DNA from: JARIHC01 sp035692985
GTDB lineage: Bacteria; Patescibacteriota; Saccharimonadia; Saccharimonadales; UBA4665
DNA length: 64,000 bases
NCBI GenBank assembly: GCA_035692985.1
Contig: DASSHG010000003.1
Span: 62,001 to 126,000, forward strand
Reading direction: 5' to 3'
Under the pieces are notes generated by a model. The model made no database searches and had not been told where the DNA came from. It saw only the letters and a list, made by a program, of their open reading frames with translations. Made by a program: the position numbers and the translations under genes. Shown here in pieces: positions 43,286-52,762 of this stretch (its first letter is position 1; the number at the start of each line of letters is the position of its first letter).

Positions 43286-44452
43286 TTACTCGGCGCAGCG
43301 GCCGGTACCGACCGGCTGGTCCTGGGCGGCGGCCTGGTTAATTTCTCCCTTTACCTGGTCGCTGGTGAGGGCGTAGCCGGTGTGCGGGTAGTCGGTTGAT
43401 TCGGCGAAGATGACGCCGATGACCGTGCCATCCTTAGCTACCAATGGGCCGCCGGAATTGCCGGGGATGATATCGGCCTGCAGTTCGTAAACCTGGCGGA
43501 GCGTGTCGCCCTGGCCGTAGATATCGCGGCCGCTGGCCGTGAATTGGTTGGAAACCGCCGCCGGGCCGGCTTTGAAACCGCCGCCGCCGGGATAGCCCAA
43601 AACGGCTGCCGGTGTGCCGACGCCGACCCGGTGATCGGCCACTACCAAGCTGTGGCCCTCCAGATTGGAAACTCTAAGTACGGCAAAATCGAGGTCCGGA
43701 TCGAACCAAATTACGGTGCTGCTGTGCGTGCCGTTGCCGTCCTCCACATAAGGATGCCGGATGCCGGCGACGACATGCGCGTTAGTGGCTACCAAGTTGG
43801 AACCAGCCACGAAACCGGAACCCTCGACCACGCCGCCGCAGCCCTGTCCCTCTATTTTAACGACCGAATCACGGTCCTGGTCGACGGCTGCCTGCAAATC
43901 GCCCAGCGACGGCACGTTGACCTGGCTGTTCGGAGCCGGTTCGCCGCCGATGAAAACTTGAGGGAAACCGTTGGGATCGACCAGCCGCCCCAGGTTGCTG
44001 ATCACGCCCGGCGCGCCGGGCAGCGCCCGGTTGAGCGCGCTGACGATTTTGGAATCGCGCAGCTGGGATTGGAAAGCCGGTACCGGCAGGCTGCCAACCA
44101 CTGCCGCCAGCAGCCAAATTGTCAGCAGCAGCGACACTACGCTGAGCAGGCCGCCAAAACCATTATCGAGAATATTAATTTTTTTGAGTACTACGCGGTG
44201 CTTTAGCTTGATACCGGCGTATTCACCGACGGCCAACAATATAAGCGCGCAGCCCAGCGTGGTCGCCAGGGTGATCAGCGAACGGCCGGTCTGACTGTGT
44301 GCCCAGTGCACGGTATAGTGCTCTAACCAGGCGCCCAAAAACAGACCGCCAAAGAAGCCGCCGGTGGAAAATAATTGCCTTACAAAGCCGATTTCGCGCC
44401 CGCGGTACAGCGCGCTGACGGCAAAGATAACTATGGCGATGTCTATGATCAT
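43286..44452 (-). CDS. CvpA-domain trypsin-like serine protease (MarP-like)
   Basis: 388 residues. About four N-terminal membrane helices (1-125) form a CvpA-like domain; an external trypsin-fold protease follows with the triad His in LVATNAHVVAG near 223, Asp in DPDLDFAVLRV near 253, and Ser in IPGNSGGPLVAK near 337. The order matches mycobacterial MarP, which is active in acid and oxidative stress and is itself redox-regulated by a disulphide; two Cys occur near 203 and the C-terminus. Signal and target unknown. Confidence 0.9.
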   Translation of the reverse strand: MIIDIAIVIFAVSALYRGREIGFVRQLFSTGGFFGGLFLGAWLEHYTVHWAHSQTGRSLITLATTLGCALILLAVGEYAGIKLKHRVVLKKINILDNGFGGLLSVVSLLLTIWLLAAVVGSLPVPAFQSQLRDSKIVSALNRALPGAPGVISNLGRLVDPNGFPQVFIGGEPAPNSQVNVPSLGDLQAAVDQDRDSVVKIEGQGCGGVVEGSGFVAGSNLVATNAHVVAGIRHPYVEDGNGTHSSTVIWFDPDLDFAVLRVSNLEGHSLVVADHRVGVGTPAAVLGYPGGGGFKAGPAAVSNQFTASGRDIYGQGDTLRQVYELQADIIPGNSGGPLVAKDGTVIGVIFAESTDYPHTGYALTSDQVKGEINQAAAQDQPVGTGRCAE

Positions 44453-44469
44453 GGGATGCCTGCTCCGCG

Positions 44470-45837
44470 CTATTTGACCCAGACGGTTTTGATGTTGACG
44501 AATTCCTTAATGCCGTAATGCGACAGCTCGCGGCCGTAGCCGGACTGCTTAATTCCGCCGAACGGCAAACGAGGATCGGACTTCACCTGGCCGTTAATAA
44601 AGACGGCGCCAGCTTCTAACTGTTGGGCCAGCTTTTGGGCGGCCGCTTGGTCGTTGCTAAAGATTGTTGAGGCCAGGCCGTAGGGACTGTCGTTAGCTAC
44701 CCGCACGGCTTGGGCAGCATCTTTGACCGGTATGATTGGCAGGACCGGCCCAAAAACCTCTTCGGCGAACACTGGCATATCTTTCGTGATGTTGGTTAGC
44801 ACGGCCGGCGTGTAAAAGTAGCCCTTGCCGGCCGGGCGCTGGCCGCCGCAAACCAGCTTGGCGCCCTTCTTGATTGATTCCTGCACCTGCCTGTCGATGT
44901 CTTTGACGGCCTGTTCATTGACCAGCGGCCCGACGGTTGTCTCCGGCTTAGTCGGGTCGCCGATGACCTCCTGTTCGATAGCGGCTTTTAACTTGGCAGT
45001 AAATTCTTCAGCCACGGCCGTCTCGACGATGAAGCGCTTAGCCGAGATGCAGCTCTGGCCGGCATTGAACTGCAGTCGGGTGGCTGCCGCGGTCTTGGCG
45101 GCGGCGTCGAGGTCCGCGTCGGCCAGCACGATGAACGGATCACTGCCGCCCAGCTCCAATACGGTTTTTTTGATCATTTCGCCGGCTGTTTTGGCCACCT
45201 GGGAGCCGGCGTATTCGCTGCCGGTCAACGTGACGGCTTTAACGCGCCGGTCGCGGATAATGGCATCGACTTTGGCCGAGCCGATTTCCAGGTTGGCAAA
45301 AGCGCCTTCCGGAAAACCGGCCTCGCGGAAGATTTTTTCGATCGCCTGGCCGCTGAGCTGGACGTTGGAGGCATGCTTGAGTACGCCAGTATTGCCGGCC
45401 ATCAGCGCTGGCACGGCGAAACGGAAGACTTGCCAAAATGGAAAGTTCCAAGGCATTACGGCCAACACCACGCCAAGTGGATCAAAGCGGGCATAACTCT
45501 CGGCGGCGTCAGTCACGATCTTTTCGGGTGCTAGAAACTTGGCGGCATTATCGGCGTAATAGTCGCAGGTCGCGGCGCATTTTTCGACTTCCGCTCCGGC
45601 CGCGCTAATGGTCTTGCCCATCTCGCTGGTCATAATTGCGGCCAGATCGGATTTTTGGGCGCGCAAGACTTCCGCCGCCCGGCGCATCAACTTGGCTCGC
45701 TCGTCAAACGACGTCTCGCGCCACTTTTCAAAAGCTGCCTGGGCGGCCGCCAGCTTCTGGTCGATCTGCTGGTCGCTAAGCTCGTCAAATTCCTGGATCA
45801 CTTCTTCGCTTGCCGGGTTGATTGAACGCAAAGCCAT
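44470..45837 (-). CDS. NAD(P)-dependent aldehyde (succinate-semialdehyde type) dehydrogenase
   Basis: 455 residues. N-binding ALDH motif VLAVMPWNFPFWQ near 126, catalytic Glu in VLELGGSDPFIVL near 226, catalytic Cys in NAGQSCISAKRF near 258, and EEVFGPVLPI near 360. Closest in character to GabD/Sad-type dehydrogenases. It starts 18 bases after the acetolactate synthase-like gene stop, so the two are one transcription unit. Physiological aldehyde not known. Confidence 0.92.
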   Translation of the reverse strand: MALRSINPASEEVIQEFDELSDQQIDQKLAAAQAAFEKWRETSFDERAKLMRRAAEVLRAQKSDLAAIMTSEMGKTISAAGAEVEKCAATCDYYADNAAKFLAPEKIVTDAAESYARFDPLGVVLAVMPWNFPFWQVFRFAVPALMAGNTGVLKHASNVQLSGQAIEKIFREAGFPEGAFANLEIGSAKVDAIIRDRRVKAVTLTGSEYAGSQVAKTAGEMIKKTVLELGGSDPFIVLADADLDAAAKTAAATRLQFNAGQSCISAKRFIVETAVAEEFTAKLKAAIEQEVIGDPTKPETTVGPLVNEQAVKDIDRQVQESIKKGAKLVCGGQRPAGKGYFYTPAVLTNITKDMPVFAEEVFGPVLPIIPVKDAAQAVRVANDSPYGLASTIFSNDQAAAQKLAQQLEAGAVFINGQVKSDPRLPFGGIKQSGYGRELSHYGIKEFVNIKTVWVK

Positions 45838-45855
45838 ATGTCTTCCCTCCTGTGC

Positions 45856-47463
45856 CTATTTACCTAGCGTACTATTTTCGCTGTAGTCGATCGGCAGGTC
45901 AATGATATGCACACCACCGGCCTGCAAAGCCTTTTCCAGTGCCGGTTTAAACTCCACGGCTGTTTCCGGCCGGTGTCCGCTGGCGCCAAAGCTTTCCGCC
46001 AGTTTCACGAAATCCGGATTGCCGAAACTCAGGCCGTAATCGGCCAGGTCCATGCTAGCTTGTTTCCACTTGATCATGCCGTAGCCATTGTCATTGACAA
46101 CGATAATCACCAGATCCAGTTTCAGCCGGATGACCGTTTCCAGGTCGGCGATGTTCATCATTACTCCGCCGTCGCCGGCCACTACCACGACCGGTTTGTC
46201 GGGATTGAGCAGTTTGGCGGCGGTGCCGGCGCCCAGACCGGCGCCCATGGTTGCCAAGGCATTATCCAGTAAGACGGTGTTCTGCTCGTAAGCCGGATAA
46301 TTGCGGGCGATCCAAAGTTTGAACATGCCGTTGTCCAGACTGAGGATGGCCTCGCGCGGCAGAGCGTCGCGCAGGTCTTTGACCAAGCGTTGCGGTTTGA
46401 CTGGAAAAGCGTCGCTGCCGGCATTGACCAGTGTATCGTCGAGCTGTTTTTGCCTAAGTTCGCGCAATTCCTCGACCGGCCAATATTGCTTAGGCTGCAG
46501 GCGCTCACTGACGGCCCACAAGGCGTACGAAATATCGCCGATGACTTCCAGCGCCGGCTGGTAAACCTTGTCCAGATCGGCCGGATAAAAATTCAGATGG
46601 GCGATTTTCTGCTCGTCCCGCGCGATGACCGGCGGCTTTTCGGTGATGTCGTGGCCGAGCATGATAATCAAATCAGCGGCCTGGAGCGCTTGGTGCACGA
46701 AATCGCCACTAGAGAGCGCCGCGGTGCCCAGATACAGCTCGGAACTCTCATCTGCCACGCCCTTGCCCATCTGGGTGCTGACAAACGGAATGCCGCTTTT
46801 ATCGATAAAATTCTTGAGCTGTTTGCCGATTAGCTTGCGGTTGGCCCCGGAGCCGATAACGATGACCGGCTTGCTAGCGCCCTGGACCAGCTCCAGCAAC
46901 TGGTTGATGGATTTTTCATCTGGCACTGGTCGGCGCAGTTTCTGCCACTCTATCGGCGCCTGGCCGCTTTCTTCTTCAGCGACATCTTCCGGTAATTCAA
47001 TATGTACGGCGCCCGGCCGCTCGCTCTCGGCGGTGCGCACGGCTTGGTAGATGGTGGCCGGGATACGGTCGGCGGCCACAATTGTTTCAGCCGATTTGGT
47101 CAGCGGCCGCATCATGCCCACTACATCCAGAATTTGGAACTTGCCCTGCTTGCTCTTTTTGATAGGTTTTTGACCGGTGATGACCATCAGAGGCATGCCG
47201 CCCAATTGGGCATAAGCCACGCCGGTGACTAGATTGGTAGCACCCGGCCCCAGCGTTGACAGCGCCACACCGACCCGGCCGGTCAGACGGCCCACGGTAG
47301 CCGCCATAAAAACGGCCGCTTGCTCGTCGCGGGTGGTTATTAAATCGATTTCCGACTCGCGCAAAGCCTCCACGAACGCCAGGTTCTCCTCACCCGGCAC
47401 ACCGAAGACGTGTTTCACGCCGGCGGCCTCTAATGACGCGACAAATAATTGAGCTGCTTTCAC
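45856..47463 (-). CDS. Thiamine-diphosphate enzyme, acetolactate synthase large-subunit-like
   Basis: About 535 residues from a GTG at 47463, preferred because GAGGGG lies just before it and the homologous N-terminus (KAAQLFVASLEAAGVKHVFG) begins there; an ATG at 47481 is the alternative. PYR domain with the catalytic Glu in GVPGEENLAF near 25-34, central domain, and PP domain with GDGGVMMNIADLETVIRLKL and NDNGYG near 425-460 for ThDP/Mg. Without a small regulatory subunit or ilv genes, a catabolic (AlsS-like) role is more likely than branched-chain synthesis. Confidence 0.88.
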   Translation of the reverse strand: MKAAQLFVASLEAAGVKHVFGVPGEENLAFVEALRESEIDLITTRDEQAAVFMAATVGRLTGRVGVALSTLGPGATNLVTGVAYAQLGGMPLMVITGQKPIKKSKQGKFQILDVVGMMRPLTKSAETIVAADRIPATIYQAVRTAESERPGAVHIELPEDVAEEESGQAPIEWQKLRRPVPDEKSINQLLELVQGASKPVIVIGSGANRKLIGKQLKNFIDKSGIPFVSTQMGKGVADESSELYLGTAALSSGDFVHQALQAADLIIMLGHDITEKPPVIARDEQKIAHLNFYPADLDKVYQPALEVIGDISYALWAVSERLQPKQYWPVEELRELRQKQLDDTLVNAGSDAFPVKPQRLVKDLRDALPREAILSLDNGMFKLWIARNYPAYEQNTVLLDNALATMGAGLGAGTAAKLLNPDKPVVVVAGDGGVMMNIADLETVIRLKLDLVIIVVNDNGYGMIKWKQASMDLADYGLSFGNPDFVKLAESFGASGHRPETAVEFKPALEKALQAGGVHIIDLPIDYSENSTLGK

Positions 47464-47522
47464 GTTTTGATTACCCCTCATTTAGCTACATATACTGTAT
47501 CACGGACGGACGTATTAAGAAG

Positions 47523-49421
47523 TTATTCCCACTCAGTAGTACCAGGCGGCTTAGAGGTTAAGTCGTAAACGACCCGCGTGATCCCTTTGACAGAGAGCAC
47601 CCGTTCAACCATTTCAATAAGCGCCGTCTCCGGTATATCTTCACCAGGCACGGCCGGTACGCCGGTCATGAAGTCGTTAGTCATGAAAGTCCGGATGCCT
47701 ATTGAGCGCTTGCCGGGCTCGCCAAAATTGACGGGGAAAGATATGACTGGTACCTGGCTCAAGCTTTCATGCAACCCATAACCGCGGAGCACTTCGTTGA
47801 CGTGCCAGTCGGCTTGGCACAATTGTCCGATTGTTTCATTCGTCGGTAATGTTGGAGTGATGCTATCGACTGGTAGGTCCAGCTTATCGCCAAAAATGTA
47901 CACCACCCGATTTATGTCGTGCAGTTGTTTTGGAATAGCGCGTGCCTTTTCTAGTAGCCTCGGCCAGTCGGCTTGGCCGCTTAATCCCGCCAGGTAGCTG
48001 TAAGAACGTCCATCGCCTTGCACGCCAACCGTCCGGACCGGCAACAAGTGGGCGCTAATGTCATCGTCTTCGAATTGGCGCAGAGCCTCGGTTAGCGGTT
48101 GAAACTGCTCTGTAATGTATGGCTCGCGGGCGCACAGCAATCGGATGGCTAAACCTGGTCCCGGAAATGGCTGGCGCCATACCAGCTCGTCCGGTAGCCC
48201 TAGCTCCTCGCCGAGTTTACGAACCTCGTCTTTATGGAGTTCACGCAGCGGTTCAATGACCCGCCCGGCGGCCCGCAATTCGCGCACCAACTGCGTATCG
48301 TTGTGATGGGTTTTGATGACAGCCGCCTTGGAGCTGGCCAATTGTGAGGCGCTTTCTATAAGGTCGGGCCGCAGTGTACCCTGGGCAAGCACGGTGTCAG
48401 CCGGGTTGAGCTCCAGCTCGGCCACGACTTGGTCCATAACTTTCATAAATGTATCGCCGATAATGCGCCGTTTTATTTCGGGGTCGGTTGTGTCGTGTAG
48501 CGGCGGGGTTGCCTGTCCATCGATATCGGTAGTGGCGTTATAAAACTGTTCACTAGCATTTACAACCTGCATATCGACACTGGCGGCCTGCAGCGTTTCC
48601 CGGACAGCGTCGCTTTCACGCAAGCGCATAAAACCAGTATCGACGTGCACGACATGTATCTGTTCTGCTGGCAGTGCTTCAGCAACCAGCGTTGCGCAGA
48701 CAGTTGAATCAACCCCGCCGCTAGCAAATGTTAGGACCTGCCGGTCACCGACTGTCTCCTGGATATAACGGATAGCTTCCTCGCGGCGGCTGCCTAAATC
48801 ATAATCTGCTTCCAGCTCAGCAATGCTGAACAGGAAGTTAGATATCATATCAACACCATGGTCGGTCAAGTCGACTTCGGGATGGAATTGTACGCCGTAA
48901 ACCTGCCGGCGATCGTCAGCAATTGCCGCCAGAATACCGTCGGAACTGGCAACTGGCTGGAAACCCGGCGCTACTTCATCGATACTATCACCGTGACTCA
49001 TTAGAACATTTTGCGAAGTCTCCAGGCCGCTGAATAACGGATTGCCCGGCTCCACGTTGATAGCAAAATGGCCGTCTTCACGAATGTTTCTGGGGCCGAT
49101 TGTGCCGCCGAAAGCCTGGTTGATCAATTGCATCCCATAGCAAATGCCCAGTATAGGCCGGCCGCTCTCCCATATCCGGCTATCGGGTTTTGGCGCCGCC
49201 TCGGTATAAACGCTCTCTGGCCCGCCGGAAATGATAAATGCGCCATATCCTTCCAAGTCCTCGTAAGGTGTATCCAACGGCAACAAATCCGAATATACCA
49301 TTAGATTCCGGATTCGCCGGTCAATAACTTTACCGTACTGCGCGCCAGCATCTAGGATAGCTACCCGGTTAGCGGACCGGGAATCCACCTCGGCAGACGG
49401 TAATGACTCCCTGTTCATCAT
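47523..49421 (-). CDS. guaA: GMP synthase (glutamine-hydrolysing), long form
   Basis: Converts XMP to GMP. About 632 residues (ATG at 49421 or 49418). Glutaminase domain with Cys in ILGICYGMQL near 95 and HPE near 185; ATP-pyrophosphatase loop ASGGVDSTV near 240; C-terminal dimerisation domain. It is ~100 residues longer than typical bacterial GuaA because of an insert around GVQGDGRSYSYLAGLSG and HDINRVVYIFG, an arrangement known from the eukaryotic-type long GMP synthetases. Divergent from guaB across a 107-bp gap. Confidence 0.95.
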   Translation of the reverse strand: MMNRESLPSAEVDSRSANRVAILDAGAQYGKVIDRRIRNLMVYSDLLPLDTPYEDLEGYGAFIISGGPESVYTEAAPKPDSRIWESGRPILGICYGMQLINQAFGGTIGPRNIREDGHFAINVEPGNPLFSGLETSQNVLMSHGDSIDEVAPGFQPVASSDGILAAIADDRRQVYGVQFHPEVDLTDHGVDMISNFLFSIAELEADYDLGSRREEAIRYIQETVGDRQVLTFASGGVDSTVCATLVAEALPAEQIHVVHVDTGFMRLRESDAVRETLQAASVDMQVVNASEQFYNATTDIDGQATPPLHDTTDPEIKRRIIGDTFMKVMDQVVAELELNPADTVLAQGTLRPDLIESASQLASSKAAVIKTHHNDTQLVRELRAAGRVIEPLRELHKDEVRKLGEELGLPDELVWRQPFPGPGLAIRLLCAREPYITEQFQPLTEALRQFEDDDISAHLLPVRTVGVQGDGRSYSYLAGLSGQADWPRLLEKARAIPKQLHDINRVVYIFGDKLDLPVDSITPTLPTNETIGQLCQADWHVNEVLRGYGLHESLSQVPVISFPVNFGEPGKRSIGIRTFMTNDFMTGVPAVPGEDIPETALIEMVERVLSVKGITRVVYDLTSKPPGTTEWE

Positions 49422-49528
49422 ACAGCCAGTATACAAGACGCGAAACGCGCAGGTTGTTGTTATAAGAACATTTAGTGGCGTATTCCGCCGGCTGGTGGTA
49501 GAATTGTTAAAACGTATCGGAGGGTTGC

Positions 49529-51046
49529 GTGGCTGGAAACAAAGAAGCGTTATTTAACTTTTTGGATGAACAGTTCCTAGCGACCACTTTCGACGAGCTG
49601 ACCATCCGCGACGAGCGGCCTAGCGATCTGGATTGGCGTGATATTAACCTATCGAGCCGCTTTTCCAGACGCATCGCTGCCCGAGTGCCGATTTTGACCT
49701 CGCCGATGACTACCATAAGCGAGTCGGAAATGGGTATCGCGGCCGCCAAAGAAGGCGGCGGCGGCGTGATCCACCACGGCAATGCCCCCGATGAGCAAAA
49801 ACGCCAGGTCCGCCGTGTCAAACTCCATTTAAACGGCATTGTCGAAGAGCCGATTACTGTCAACGCCGACGAAACGGTGGAGGCCAGCATGCAGCGCATT
49901 GAAAACGACGGCTTTGATTTCCGGACTCTGCCGGTGGTTGATGAAAATGACCGTTTCGTCGGCCTCATGACAAATACCCATTTCGAACTTTTCCACGACG
50001 GCGACAAAACCACGCCGGTGCACGAGGCCATGACGCCGGCCAAGGAAATCTTCACGTCTTCTATCGGAACAGATGTCAATCAGGCTTACGAATTGCTCCG
50101 CGAGCGCAAGATCAAAGTTTTGCCGCTGCTCGATGAAGAGTGCCGGGTGGGTGGCTTGTACGTACTGCCGGACGTGCTGCGAGTGGTGCGCGGCAACCCC
50201 GAAAATTACAATCTGGATGAAAACGGCCGCCTGCGGACCTTCATGTCGGTTTCAACTTACGACGGTGACGCTTTGGAGCGTCTCCAGGAGAGTGGCAAAT
50301 ATCTGGACATGGTGGTTGTTGATACGTCGCATGGCGAGAGCAAATATTCGTTCGGCACGCTCAAAGAATTGCGGCAGGCCAGAAAAACCGTCAAGGATTT
50401 GCGTGAGAATTTTGCTGATATAGATATCATGGTCGGCAATGTGTCCGATGCTTTTGCGGCTGCTGAACTGGCTAAGGAAGGCCCCGACGCCATCAGGATT
50501 GGTCGAGGCCCCAGCGGTATTTGCATTTCGCGCGAAAAGCTGGGCGGCGGCACGCCGCAAGCGACCGCTATCTACAAATGCCGGCAGGCGGTTGAGGCGA
50601 TTGATCCGGACATCCAGATTTGTGCCGACGGCGGCATCCGCGGACCGAGCGATTTTGTAAAAGCCCTGGCTTTGGGCGCCTCATCAGTCATGGTCGGCGG
50701 ATACGTGGCGGCTACAGACGAAGCGGCGGCGCCGGTGATGACGCGGGCTGACGGCACTCAATACAAAGAATATAATGGCATGGGCTCGGCCAAAGAGCAG
50801 CGCCGCAGCATGGCGGCCCGCAATCGTTATGGCAGCAACGACCTCGACGAAGAGCTGTTTGTGGAGGGCGTTGAAAAAGAAATCCCGCTGCAGGGTCCGG
50901 TGAGCCGCAAGTTCCACGAGCTGGTTCGCGGCGCCAAAATCGAAATGTGCACCGGCGCCTTTCCTACCATTTCAGTGCTCCAAAATGAAGTTAGTTTTGA
51001 ACGCGTGACCTCTGCCGGCACCCAGGAAGGCCACGCCAGCGTCTAA
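49529..51046 (+). CDS. guaB: IMP dehydrogenase
   Basis: Oxidises IMP to XMP, the step before GuaA. 505 residues from a GTG preceded by GGAGGG. Residues 1-95 begin the barrel, two CBS domains follow (about 100-215), then the catalytic half with DTSHGESKYS near 268, the Cys loop IGRGPSGICISREKLGGG near 325-342 (usual GPGSIC order altered), CADGGIRGPSDFVKALALGA near 370, and YNGMGSAKEQ near 415. Active-site loop divergence is odd but the Cys and surrounding glycines are kept. Confidence 0.93.
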   Translation: MAGNKEALFNFLDEQFLATTFDELTIRDERPSDLDWRDINLSSRFSRRIAARVPILTSPMTTISESEMGIAAAKEGGGGVIHHGNAPDEQKRQVRRVKLHLNGIVEEPITVNADETVEASMQRIENDGFDFRTLPVVDENDRFVGLMTNTHFELFHDGDKTTPVHEAMTPAKEIFTSSIGTDVNQAYELLRERKIKVLPLLDEECRVGGLYVLPDVLRVVRGNPENYNLDENGRLRTFMSVSTYDGDALERLQESGKYLDMVVVDTSHGESKYSFGTLKELRQARKTVKDLRENFADIDIMVGNVSDAFAAAELAKEGPDAIRIGRGPSGICISREKLGGGTPQATAIYKCRQAVEAIDPDIQICADGGIRGPSDFVKALALGASSVMVGGYVAATDEAAAPVMTRADGTQYKEYNGMGSAKEQRRSMAARNRYGSNDLDEELFVEGVEKEIPLQGPVSRKFHELVRGAKIEMCTGAFPTISVLQNEVSFERVTSAGTQEGHASV

Positions 51047-51068
51047 ATCTGAGTAAATCCCTGATTGA

Positions 51069-51668
51069 TCATTTGGCTTGCTCGAACCGCTCGGCCACAT
51101 CCGCCCAATTGACGACATTCCACCAGGCTTTGATGTAGTCCGGGCGTTTGTTTTTGTAATCCAGATAATAGGCGTGCTCCCAGACGTCCAGGCCGAGGAT
51201 CGGCTCCGGGCCGCCGGCGTTGAGCGGGCTGTCCTGGTTGGGGCTGGTGGTGATGGTCAGGTCCGGCATCAGCCAGACCCAGCCGCTGCCGAAGACGCCG
51301 GTCGCCTGGGCACTGAATTCATCGACGAATTTCTGGAAACCACCGTATTTTTTAGCCAGGCCATCAGCCAGCTCGCCGCCCGGTTCGCCGCCGCCGTCCG
51401 GCGACATCCATTTCCAAAACTGGGTGTGGTTGTAGTGTCCGCCGCCGTTGTTGCGGATGACGGTCCGCACTGCTTCCGGCAAAGAATCAAGATCACGCAA
51501 TAATTCTTCCAAAGATTTGGATTGCAGTTCCGGAGCCTTCTCCAGCGCGCCGTTCAATTTATCGACATAAGTCTGATGGTGCTTGTCGTGGTGCAGTTCC
51601 ATAATGTCTTTACTGATGTATTTGCCCAGCGCGTCGTAGGCGTATCCGAGATCCGGCAAGGTGTACAT
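51069..51668 (-). CDS. sod: Superoxide dismutase, Fe/Mn family
   Basis: 199 residues. Metal ligands visible: His in MELHHDKHHQTYV near 27, His in NGGGHYNHTQFWKWM near 78, and Asp/His in DVWEHAYYLDY near 164-168. GSGWVWL and the usual C-terminal helix are intact. Metal specificity cannot be read safely. No signal peptide, so cytoplasmic. GGAGGA precedes the start. Confidence 0.96.
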   Translation of the reverse strand: MYTLPDLGYAYDALGKYISKDIMELHHDKHHQTYVDKLNGALEKAPELQSKSLEELLRDLDSLPEAVRTVIRNNGGGHYNHTQFWKWMSPDGGGEPGGELADGLAKKYGGFQKFVDEFSAQATGVFGSGWVWLMPDLTITTSPNQDSPLNAGGPEPILGLDVWEHAYYLDYKNKRPDYIKAWWNVVNWADVAERFEQAK

Positions 51669-51715
51669 GCTTCCTCCTTATTTGGTAGATATTATAGGTT
51701 AGATGACGCGGATTG

Positions 51716-52675
51716 TCAGTGGCTAAAGCGATGCACTAATAACCTGCGATACCCCAGAGTGCCCAGGCCGACGGCGGCCAAGAAAATGCCGATTATTCCG
51801 GTAGGGCCAGTGTTGGGCAAAGTAGCCGCGGTGGTTTGGGTGGCCGGTTGGGTGGCCGGAGTTTCAGCGGCAGCTTGCGGCTGGGCGGTGGTGGGAGCGG
51901 GCGTGGACTGCGGTACGGACGTTTGCTTGGTTATCTGCGTATTATTATTGATGTTGGCGTTATTGACGTTAACTTCTTGGTTTTGGCTTTGCGATTGGGT
52001 TTGGGTCGGAGCGGGAGCGGCCGTCGGAGCTGGAGCCGGCGGATTGGTCTGGGCTTGCGGCCTGCTGACTACCCTGGCCTGGCCGACAGCGGCGTGTTGC
52101 TGCTGGGGGGCGGGTGTGGTGGTCTGTTTGGCGCTGACCGCGTTGCCGCAGCTGGCAATAACGGCGAACTGGAAATGGCCGTTCTTCATGGCCACAAATG
52201 CCGGCAGCGAGCTTTGCTGGAACGAGACGCTGGGCTGCCGCCGGTAGAAGACGGCGCCGTTGGAATTAACTTTTGTGCTGCCCGGAATATCCTGCCGGCC
52301 GCCGGTTACGGCGCCCGTGGCAACGGCCCGCGACTGGTCGTCCACGAACACGTTGCCGTCTTTAGTGACTCGTCCGGCTACGTTGGTGCTGGATAGGTTG
52401 GAGATGTCAGCCTGGCTGATACCAAAAGCGGCGTAAACGCCGCGCACATAGGCGCTGGAATTATAATCGCTGATTAGCACCGCGGTGGAGTGGGCGCCGC
52501 AGCGGATGACGGCGTTATCGTCACAATCGCTCGACCCGCCGATGTTGATTGCATTGGCAGCGGGCGCCAGGACCAAGCTAAGCAATAGCATGAGCAGACC
52601 CGCAACCGTAATAAACATTGCGATAAATTCTTTGCGGTAGAGATGATAATTATAGGCAATGGCCCGTAAATACAT
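51716..52675 (-). CDS. LPNTG cell-wall-anchored surface protein
   Basis: 319 residues. N-terminal signal/anchor segment (about 18-42, ending near ANAINIGG), a ~130-residue globular part with two Cys (SSDCDDNAVIRCG), a Gln/Asn/Ala/Pro-rich stalk (about 175-285), and at the C-terminus LPNTG followed by a hydrophobic helix and the basic tail YRRLLVHRFSH: a complete sortase signal. Likely substrate of the sortase encoded at 27645. AAGGAGGGAG precedes the ATG. Function of the globular part unknown. Confidence 0.85.
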   Translation of the reverse strand: MYLRAIAYNYHLYRKEFIAMFITVAGLLMLLLSLVLAPAANAINIGGSSDCDDNAVIRCGAHSTAVLISDYNSSAYVRGVYAAFGISQADISNLSSTNVAGRVTKDGNVFVDDQSRAVATGAVTGGRQDIPGSTKVNSNGAVFYRRQPSVSFQQSSLPAFVAMKNGHFQFAVIASCGNAVSAKQTTTPAPQQQHAAVGQARVVSRPQAQTNPPAPAPTAAPAPTQTQSQSQNQEVNVNNANINNNTQITKQTSVPQSTPAPTTAQPQAAAETPATQPATQTTAATLPNTGPTGIIGIFLAAVGLGTLGYRRLLVHRFSH

Positions 52676-52762
52676 ATACTCCCTCCTTTTCCCGGGTATG
52701 CTGCTATTAAATCAGCTCCGACTGGCTTCCACAGCGAAATTTTTCACTCGCTAGCTCGAAGG

